From: Streptomyces tricolor
GTDB taxonomy: Bacteria; Actinomycetota; Actinomycetes; Streptomycetales; Streptomycetaceae
Length of the DNA: 40,066 bases
Reading direction: 5' to 3'
NCBI RefSeq assembly: GCF_002155905.1
Contig: NZ_MUMF01000184.1
Span: forward strand, 1-40,066
Positions 35,146 to 40,066 of the stretch are shown in pieces. The notes below the pieces were generated by a model. It did no database searches. It saw only the letters and a program-made list of their open reading frames with translations, and was not told the origin of the DNA. A program made the translations under genes and the position numbers. Every line of letters begins with the position of its first letter. Within the stretch, counting starts at the first letter, position 1.

Positions 35146-35523
35146 CTAGTCCTCGATCAGTTCCACCCGGATGGGGTCGCCGGCTCGTACGGTCGCCAGG
35201 AGGCCGGCGTCCCCGTCCACGCTGCCGAGGACATTGCACGGGCTCGCGAGGCGGCACTCCTCGCCTTGCGAGATCGGCGTGGGGCCGTAGGGGAGGGCGA
35301 GAGCGTCACCGTCCGTCCAGAAGGCCACCGTGCCCGGTTCCACCACCTGACGGGCGTCCGTTTCACGTGAAACAGAGACGCCTGTGTCGAAATACACCTC
35401 CTCACCCCATGTGCGCGCGGTCGAAGCGAGGGGCAGGGCCTTGGCGAGGGCCTGTGTCGTCGGGGTGCTTGCGTCGAGGGTCGCGGTGATGTTGCCCGCG
35501 GGCCAGGAGATGCGTATCTGCAT
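35146..35523 (-). CDS. Cyclophilin-like fold protein (TM1367-type)
   Basis: The protein has 125 residues and matches the small cyclophilin-like protein family (PF04126-type). It starts MQIRISWPAGNITATLDAST, then LPLASTARTWGEEVYFDTG and the GDALALPYGPTPIS core. It has no known catalytic activity. The perfect parS at 35360 lies inside its coding sequence and reads VSRET. ATG 35523 begins downstream of a 17-bp palindrome. It is divergent from cydA. Confidence 0.8.
   Translation of the reverse strand: MQIRISWPAGNITATLDASTPTTQALAKALPLASTARTWGEEVYFDTGVSVSRETDARQVVEPGTVAFWTDGDALALPYGPTPISQGEECRLASPCNVLGSVDGDAGLLATVRAGDPIRVELIED
35360..35373. other. parS: parS site 7 (perfect), intragenic
   Basis: Exact GTTTCACGTGAAAC inside the cyclophilin-like gene, read on the minus strand as Val-Ser-Arg-Glu-Thr. 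It is the only one of the seven perfect sites well inside a gene. Confidence 0.95.
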
Positions 35524-35532
35524 GGCGCGCAA

Positions 35533-35549
35533 TTCAACAAGATGTTGAA
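35533..35549. promoter_or_regulatory. 17-bp palindrome upstream of the cyclophilin-like gene
   Basis: TTCAACA-AGA-TGTTGAA, perfect arms of 7 bp, ends 10 bp before the start codon at 35523. The size and form suit an operator of a dimeric regulator; the regulator is unknown. Confidence 0.55.
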
Positions 35550-35577
35550 GTCGCTGCCAAGGTCTTGACGTGAAGGC

Positions 35578-35597
35578 GAAGGGGGGGACCCCCCTTC
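35578..35597. repeat. G-tract/C-tract palindrome near the cydA promoter
   Basis: GAAGGGGGG (35578-35586) and CCCCCCTTC (35589-35597) are exact complements separated by GA. It overlaps the expected -35 region of the cydA promoter. Confidence 0.55.
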
Positions 35598-35624
35598 CGC
35601 GGCCGAAAATCAGTGCGTCATAAT
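35595..35624 (+). promoter_or_regulatory. Candidate cydA promoter
   Basis: TTCCGC (35595-35600) and CATAAT (35619-35624) are spaced by 18 bp. The start point would be about 35631, so the Rex site at 35635 would cover the transcription start. Confidence 0.45.
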
Positions 35625-35634
35625 GGCTTGTGAA

Positions 35635-35650
35635 TGTGAACGCGTTCACA
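35635..35650. promoter_or_regulatory. Rex operator (ROP) of the cyd operon
   Basis: TGTGAACGCGTTCACA is a perfect 16-bp palindrome and an exact match to the Rex consensus TGTGAAC-N2-GTTCACA used in S. coelicolor (TGTGAACNNNTTCACA type). Rex senses the NADH/NAD+ ratio and represses the cyd genes when NADH is low, releasing them when oxygen is limiting. Confidence 0.95.
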
Positions 35651-35733
35651 AGCGCGTCTCGTTTGCTCCTGTATGCGTGCAACAAAAGGGGCAAACCGCC
35701 GCTGTACCACGCCGTAGTAAGGAGAGTGACGAC

Positions 35734-37242
35734 GTGGACCTGGCTTTGGCGCCGGAGACACTGGCGCGCTGGCAGTTCGGCATCACCACCGTCTACCACT
35801 TCCTGTTCGTTCCGCTGACGATCTCCCTGGCCGCCCTCACGGCCGGGCTGCAGACGGCCTGGGTGCGCACGGAGAAGGAGAAGTACCTCAGGGCGACGAA
35901 GTTCTGGGGCAAGCTCTTCCTGATCAACATCGCGATGGGCGTCGTCACCGGCATCGTGCAGGAGTTCCAGTTCGGCATGAACTGGTCGGACTACTCGCGC
36001 TTCGTCGGTGACATCTTCGGCGCCCCGCTGGCCTTCGAGGCGCTGATCGCGTTCTTCTTCGAGTCCACCTTCATCGGCCTGTGGATCTTCGGTTGGGACA
36101 AGCTGCCCAAGAAGATCCACCTGGCCTGCATCTGGATGGTCTCGATCGGCACGATCCTGTCGGCCTACTTCATCCTCGCGGCCAACTCCTGGATGCAGCA
36201 CCCGGTCGGCTACAAGATCGACAAGGTGAGGGGGCGGGCCGAGCTGACCGACTTCTGGGCCGTGCTGACCCAGAACACCGCCGTCACCCAGGCCTTCCAC
36301 ACCCTGTCCGCGGCCTTCCTGACCGGTGGCGCCTTCATGGTGGGCATATCCGCCTACCACCTGGCCCGCAAGAAGCACATCCGCGAGATGAAGACCTCGC
36401 TGCGGCTCGGCCTGATCACCGTGGTCATCGCCGGCATGCTCACCGCGATCAGCGGTGACGTCCTCGGCAAGGTGATGTTCAAGCAGCAGCCGATGAAGAT
36501 GGCCGCCGCCGAGGCGCTGTGGGACGGCCAGAAGCCGGCCCCGTTCTCGATCTTCGCCTACGGTGACGTGGAGAAGGGCCACAACACCGTGGCCATCGAG
36601 ATCCCCGGCCTGCTGTCCTTCCTCGCCGACGACAGCTTCACCTCGTACGTGCCCGGCATCAACGACGTCAACAAGGCCGAGCAGGAGAAGTTCGGGCCCG
36701 GAGACTACCGGCCCAACATCCCGGTGACCTTCTGGGGCTTCCGCTGGATGATCGGCTTCGGCATGGCCTCGTTCGCCATCGGACTGGCCGGGCTCTGGCT
36801 GACCCGCAAGAAGTTCATGCTGCCGCAGCACCTGAGGGTCGGCGACGACGAGGTGCCGCACCTGGTGCTCTTCAAGAACAAGGCGCTCAGCCCGAAGCTC
36901 TCCCCCTGGTACTGGCGCATCGCGACCTGGACGCTGGCCTTCCCGCTGATCGCCAACTCCTGGGGCTGGATCTTCACCGAGATGGGCCGCCAGCCGTGGG
37001 TCGTCTACGGCGTCCTGCAGACCCGGGACGCGGTCTCCCCCGGTGTCTCCCAGGCCGAGGTGCTCACCTCGATGGCCGTCTTCACCGCGCTGTACGCGAT
37101 CCTCGCCGTGGTCGAGGTCAAGCTGCTCGTGAAGTACGTCAAGGCCGGCCCGCCCGAACTGACGGAGGCCGACCTCAACCCGCCCACGAAGATCGGCGGC
37201 GACACCCGTGACGCCGACAAGCCGATGGCCTTCTCGTACTAG
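35734..37242 (+). CDS. cydA: Cytochrome bd ubiquinol oxidase subunit I
   Basis: The protein has 502 residues and nine membrane helices. It begins VDLALAPETLARWQFGITTVYH; the His in TTVYHFLF (near 22) and the His in QAFHTLSAAFLTG are haem ligands of the family, and the loop with the quinol-binding region follows. Cytochrome bd reduces oxygen at high affinity without proton pumping. GTG 35734 has AAGGAGAG upstream; a longer frame from 35623 includes the Rex operator and must be non-coding. cydB follows after 15 bp. Confidence 0.97.
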   Translation: MDLALAPETLARWQFGITTVYHFLFVPLTISLAALTAGLQTAWVRTEKEKYLRATKFWGKLFLINIAMGVVTGIVQEFQFGMNWSDYSRFVGDIFGAPLAFEALIAFFFESTFIGLWIFGWDKLPKKIHLACIWMVSIGTILSAYFILAANSWMQHPVGYKIDKVRGRAELTDFWAVLTQNTAVTQAFHTLSAAFLTGGAFMVGISAYHLARKKHIREMKTSLRLGLITVVIAGMLTAISGDVLGKVMFKQQPMKMAAAEALWDGQKPAPFSIFAYGDVEKGHNTVAIEIPGLLSFLADDSFTSYVPGINDVNKAEQEKFGPGDYRPNIPVTFWGFRWMIGFGMASFAIGLAGLWLTRKKFMLPQHLRVGDDEVPHLVLFKNKALSPKLSPWYWRIATWTLAFPLIANSWGWIFTEMGRQPWVVYGVLQTRDAVSPGVSQAEVLTSMAVFTALYAILAVVEVKLLVKYVKAGPPELTEADLNPPTKIGGDTRDADKPMAFSY

Positions 37243-37257
37243 GCCGAGGGAACAGTC

Positions 37258-38277
37258 ATGGAACTTCACGACGTCTGGTTCGTCCTGATCGCCGTCCTGT
37301 GGACCGGCTACTTCTTCCTGGAGGGCTTCGACTTCGGGGTCGGCATCCTCACCAAACTGCTGGCCCGTGACCGGCCCGAGCGCCGGGTACTGATCAACAC
37401 GATCGGCCCGGTCTGGGACGGCAACGAGGTGTGGCTGCTCACCGCGGGCGGCGCGACCTTCGCCGCGTTCCCGGAGTGGTACGCCACCCTCTTCTCCGGC
37501 TTCTACCTGCCGCTGCTGCTCATCCTGGTCTGCCTCATCGTCCGGGGCGTCGCCTTCGAGTACCGGGCCAAGCGGCCCGAGGAGACCTGGCAGCGCAACT
37601 GGGAGACAGCGATCTTCTGGACCTCGCTGCTCCCGGCGTTCCTGTGGGGCGTGGCCTTCGGGAACATCGTGCGGGGTGTGAAGATCGACCAGCACTTCGA
37701 GTACGTCGGCGGCGTCGGGGACCTGCTCAACCCCTACGCCCTGCTCGGCGGCCTGGTGACGCTGACGCTGTTCACTTTCCACGGGGCGGTGTTCACCGCG
37801 CTGAAGACCATGGGGGACATCCGGGTACGGGCACGGAAGCTGGCCCGGTGGGTCGGCCTGGCCGCGGCCGGTGTGGCGCTCGCCTTCCTGCTGTGGACGC
37901 AGGCCGACAGCGGCGACGGCAAGAGCCTGGTCGCCCTGATCGTGGCCGTCGCCGCCCTGGTGGCCGCCCTCGTGGCCAACCAGCTCGGGCGTGAGGGCTG
38001 GGCGTTCACGCTGTCCGGGGTCACCATCGTGGCCGCGGTGGCGATGCTCTTCCTGTCGCTCTTCCCGAACGTCATGCCGTCCACTCTGAACGGGGACTGG
38101 AGCCTGACGGTCACCAACGCCTCGTCGAGCCCGTACACCCTGAAGATCATGACGTGGTTGGCGGCGATCGCCACACCGCTCGTTCTGCTCTACCAGGGCT
38201 GGACGTACTGGGTCTTCCGCAAGCGGATCGGCACGCAGCACATCGCTCCCGACGCTGCCGCCGGCACCACGCACTGA
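37258..38277 (+). CDS. cydB: Cytochrome bd oxidase subunit II
   Basis: The protein has 339 residues and eight membrane helices. It starts MELHDVWFVLIAVLWTGYFFLEGFDFGVGIL, the classical CydB beginning, with NTIGPVWDGNEVWLLTAGGA next. It forms the bd oxidase with CydA. It is followed after 15 bp by the start of a hairpin whose top is parS site 8, so there is probably a partial stop for transcription between cydB and cydCD. Confidence 0.97.
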   Translation: MELHDVWFVLIAVLWTGYFFLEGFDFGVGILTKLLARDRPERRVLINTIGPVWDGNEVWLLTAGGATFAAFPEWYATLFSGFYLPLLLILVCLIVRGVAFEYRAKRPEETWQRNWETAIFWTSLLPAFLWGVAFGNIVRGVKIDQHFEYVGGVGDLLNPYALLGGLVTLTLFTFHGAVFTALKTMGDIRVRARKLARWVGLAAAGVALAFLLWTQADSGDGKSLVALIVAVAALVAALVANQLGREGWAFTLSGVTIVAAVAMLFLSLFPNVMPSTLNGDWSLTVTNASSSPYTLKIMTWLAAIATPLVLLYQGWTYWVFRKRIGTQHIAPDAAAGTTH

Positions 38278-38284
38278 GTCCGCA

Positions 38285-38314
38285 GAGGGTGTGTTTCACG
38301 TGAAACACACCCTC
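38285..38314. repeat. 30-bp perfect palindrome with parS as its core
   Basis: The dyad extends parS by 8 bp on each side (arms GAGGGTGT and ACACCCTC) and is perfect over all 30 bp. It would form a strong hairpin in RNA after cydB, although no T run follows. Confidence 0.85.
38293..38306. other. parS: parS site 8 (perfect)
   Basis: Exact GTTTCACGTGAAAC at the centre of the 30-bp palindrome between cydB and cydCD. It is 38 bp from parS site 9. Confidence 0.95.
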
Positions 38315-38330
38315 ATGGACCGAAGGGCCT

Positions 38331-38344
38331 GTTTCACGTGAAAC
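38331..38344. other. parS: parS site 9 (perfect), overlapping the cydCD start
   Basis: Exact GTTTCACGTGAAAC. The GTG at 38338-38340 within it is the probable start codon of cydCD, so the first two codons, GTG AAA, are parS sequence. Confidence 0.93.
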
Positions 38345-40066
38345 CAATCGATCCACGCCTGCTGCGGTATGCCCGCGCCACCCGGGTCTTCCTCGTGGCG
38401 GTCATCGGGCTGGGTGTCGTCGGTGCCGGACTGGTGATCGCCCAGGCGATGCTCGTCGCCGAGATCGTCGTCGGTGCGTTCCAGCACGGGCTGTCGGCCG
38501 CCGAACTGCGCAGTCCCCTGCTGCTGTTGGCCGCCGTGGCGGTGGGACGGGCGGTTGTCGCGTGGCTCACCGAGCGAGCGGCCCACCGCGCGAGTGCGGC
38601 CGTGAAGTCGGAGCTGCGCGGGCGGCTGCTCGAACGGGCGGCGGCGCTCGGTCCGGGATGGCTGAGCGGGCAGCGGACCGGCTCGCTGGTCACCCTGGCC
38701 ACGCGCGGGGTCGACGCCCTGGACGACTACTTTTCGCGCTATCTGCCGCAGTTGGGGCTGGCCGTGGTCGTGCCGGTGGCGGTGCTGGCGCGGATCGTCA
38801 CCGAGGACTGGGTGTCGGCGGCGATCATCGTCGGCACCCTGCCGTTGATCCCGATCTTCATGGTGCTGATCGGGTGGGCGACCCAGTCCCGGATGGACCG
38901 TCAGTGGCGGTCGCTGTCGCGGCTGTCCGGCCACTTCCTGGACGTGGTCGCGGGGCTGCCCACGCTGAAGGTGTTCGGCCGGGCCAAGGCGCAGGCCGCG
39001 TCCATCCGGCGGATCACCGGCGAGTACCGGCAGGCCACTCTGCGGACGCTGCGGATCGCCTTCCTCTCCTCCTTCGCGCTGGAGCTGCTGGCCACGCTGT
39101 CCGTGGCACTGGTCGCCGTGACGATCGGGATGCGGCTCGTGCACGGAGAGATGGATCTGTACATCGGGTTGGTGATCCTGGTGCTGGCGCCCGAGGCGTA
39201 TCTGCCGTTGCGGCAGGTGGGGGCGCAGTACCACGCGGCGGCGGAGGGGCTCGCCGCGGCGGAGGAGATCTTCGCCGTGCTGGAGACGCCGGTGCCGGTG
39301 TCGGGTACCGGTGCGGTGCCTGCCGGGGCCGTGGCCTTCGAAGGGGTCACCGTGCGGTACCCGGGGCGTTCTTCGGATGCGGTGACCGGGGTGTCGTTCA
39401 CCGTGGAACCAGGGGAGACCGTGGCGCTGGTCGGGCCCAGCGGGGTGGGCAAGTCGACGCTGCTGAGTGTGCTGCTGGGGTTCGTACGGCCCACCGAGGG
39501 GCGGGTGCGGATCGGGGGCGCCGATCTCGCGGGGCTCGACCTGGCGGAGTGGCGGTCGCGGATCGCGTGGGTGCCGCAGAGGCCGCATCTGTACGCCGGG
39601 ACCATCGCGGAGAACGTACGGCTGGCCCGGCCCGAGGCCGACGACGACGCGGTGCGGCGGGCACTGCGGGACGCGGGGGCGTGGGAGTTCGTGGAGGCGC
39701 TGCCGGAGGGGGTCGACACCGTGCTCGGGGAGGACGGTGCGGGTCTGTCGGCGGGGCAGCGGCAGCGGCTTGTGCTGGCTCGGGCGTTTCTCGCGGACCG
39801 GCCGGTGCTGTTGCTGGACGAGCCGACGGCTGCGTTGGACGGGGCGACGGAGGGGGACGTCGTGGCCGCGGTGCGGAGGCTTGCGGTGGGGCGGACCGTG
39901 CTGCTTGTGGTGCATCGGCCTGCGTTGTTGGGGGTGGCCGACAGGGTGGTGCGGCTGGGGGGAGCCGAGCTGGAGGAGGCCTCGCTGGAGCGGGCTTCGC
40001 TGGAGCGGGCCGAGTTGGTGTCCTGCCCGGTGTCCGGTGGGCCTTTCAGGGGGCTCCGCCCCCTGG
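38338..40066 (+). CDS. cydCD: CydCD-type ABC transporter, N-terminal (CydD) part, partial
   Basis: The frame is open from GTG 38338 to the window edge (576 codons). An N-terminal ABC membrane domain with six helices (VFLVAVIGLGVVGAGLVIAQ and others) is followed by an ATPase domain: Walker A GPSGVGKST near residue 367, signature LSAGQRQR near 473 and Walker B VLLLDEPTAALD near 493. CydDC exports cysteine and glutathione and is required for assembly of cytochrome bd (established). Streptomyces fuse CydD and CydC in one protein of over 1,000 residues; the second half lies beyond the window. The start is uncertain, as the AGG at 38324-38326 is 11 bp away. Confidence 0.9.
   Translation, partial: MKPIDPRLLRYARATRVFLVAVIGLGVVGAGLVIAQAMLVAEIVVGAFQHGLSAAELRSPLLLLAAVAVGRAVVAWLTERAAHRASAAVKSELRGRLLERAAALGPGWLSGQRTGSLVTLATRGVDALDDYFSRYLPQLGLAVVVPVAVLARIVTEDWVSAAIIVGTLPLIPIFMVLIGWATQSRMDRQWRSLSRLSGHFLDVVAGLPTLKVFGRAKAQAASIRRITGEYRQATLRTLRIAFLSSFALELLATLSVALVAVTIGMRLVHGEMDLYIGLVILVLAPEAYLPLRQVGAQYHAAAEGLAAAEEIFAVLETPVPVSGTGAVPAGAVAFEGVTVRYPGRSSDAVTGVSFTVEPGETVALVGPSGVGKSTLLSVLLGFVRPTEGRVRIGGADLAGLDLAEWRSRIAWVPQRPHLYAGTIAENVRLARPEADDDAVRRALRDAGAWEFVEALPEGVDTVLGEDGAGLSAGQRQRLVLARAFLADRPVLLLDEPTAALDGATEGDVVAAVRRLAVGRTVLLVVHRPALLGVADRVVRLGGAELEEASLERASLERAELVSCPVSGGPFRGLRPL
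40047..40065. repeat. GGGGGC-TCC-GCCCCC palindrome inside the cydCD frame
   Basis: CAGGGGGC (40047-40054) and GCCCCCTG (40058-40065) flank TCC. This 19-bp palindrome resembles the short G/C-run palindromes scattered in Streptomyces genomes. It is read in frame as part of a low-complexity stretch in the CydD-CydC linker. Confidence 0.6.

Noticed and set aside
35146..38274. A 1042-codon open frame on the minus strand opposite cydA and cydB
   Set aside because: High-GC DNA opens long frames opposite genes. cydA and cydB on the plus strand have strong family motifs, and only the last 125 codons of this frame (the cyclophilin-like protein) are real.

Overview
The window is high-GC actinobacterial chromosome and almost certainly Streptomyces. 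It carries the sporulation pair ssgR/ssgA, a FemX-type lipid II glycyltransferase, the rpsF-ssb-rpsR-rplI operon, dnaB, the LMW phosphatase ptpA, thiC behind a TPP riboswitch, and cydA-cydB-cydCD behind a Rex operator. From memory (not checked here) this order matches the core region of S. coelicolor around SCO3901 to SCO3947, a short distance from oriC. I see no insertion sequence, prophage, tRNA, rRNA, CRISPR array or biosynthetic cluster.

Layout. 1-4701: tail of a probable penicillin-binding protein, a GT-C glycosyltransferase, then on the minus strand an alanine-racemase-like protein, FemX and a small membrane protein. 4924-6782: rpsF-ssb-rpsR-rplI with a possible autoregulatory hairpin at the rpsF ribosome site. 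6817-10114: a MATE transporter, a DnaA-box cluster and dnaB. 10194-15126: a decayed dienelactone hydrolase, a serine hydrolase, a GNAT protein, and a divergent MarR/MFS pair followed by a GlcG-like gene. 15199-20051: GNAT, HAD phosphatase, flavohemoglobin, Nudix and LysR genes. 20267-22288: a minus-strand operon of a holin-like membrane protein, ptpA and a Cys/Met-type PLP enzyme. 22393-24740: cupin, small membrane protein, ssgR, ssgA. 24895-30885: YibE/F protein, thiC, a quinone oxidoreductase with a divergent HxlR regulator, and an unknown membrane protein. 31074-35523: metallophosphoesterase, LacI regulator, HisC-like aminotransferase and a cyclophilin-fold protein. 35635-40066: Rex operator, cydA, cydB and the first part of cydCD, cut by the window end.

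The strongest signal outside the genes is a set of parS centromere sites (GTTTCACGTGAAAC): seven perfect copies (303, 6801, 12247, 16176, 35360, 38293, 38331) and two with one mismatch (19079, 26513). Several are woven into other functions: two lie inside long hairpins at gene ends, one inside a coding sequence, one contains the probable start codon of cydCD, and one imperfect copy lies in the variable arm of the thiC TPP riboswitch. Together with the DnaA boxes before dnaB, this marks the window as part of the origin-proximal region organised by ParB and DnaA.

The other genes fall into cell wall work (PBP tail, FemX, alanine-racemase-like protein), development (ssgR/ssgA, ptpA), respiration and nitrosative stress (cyd genes, flavohemoglobin), thiamine synthesis, and small regulator/target pairs.
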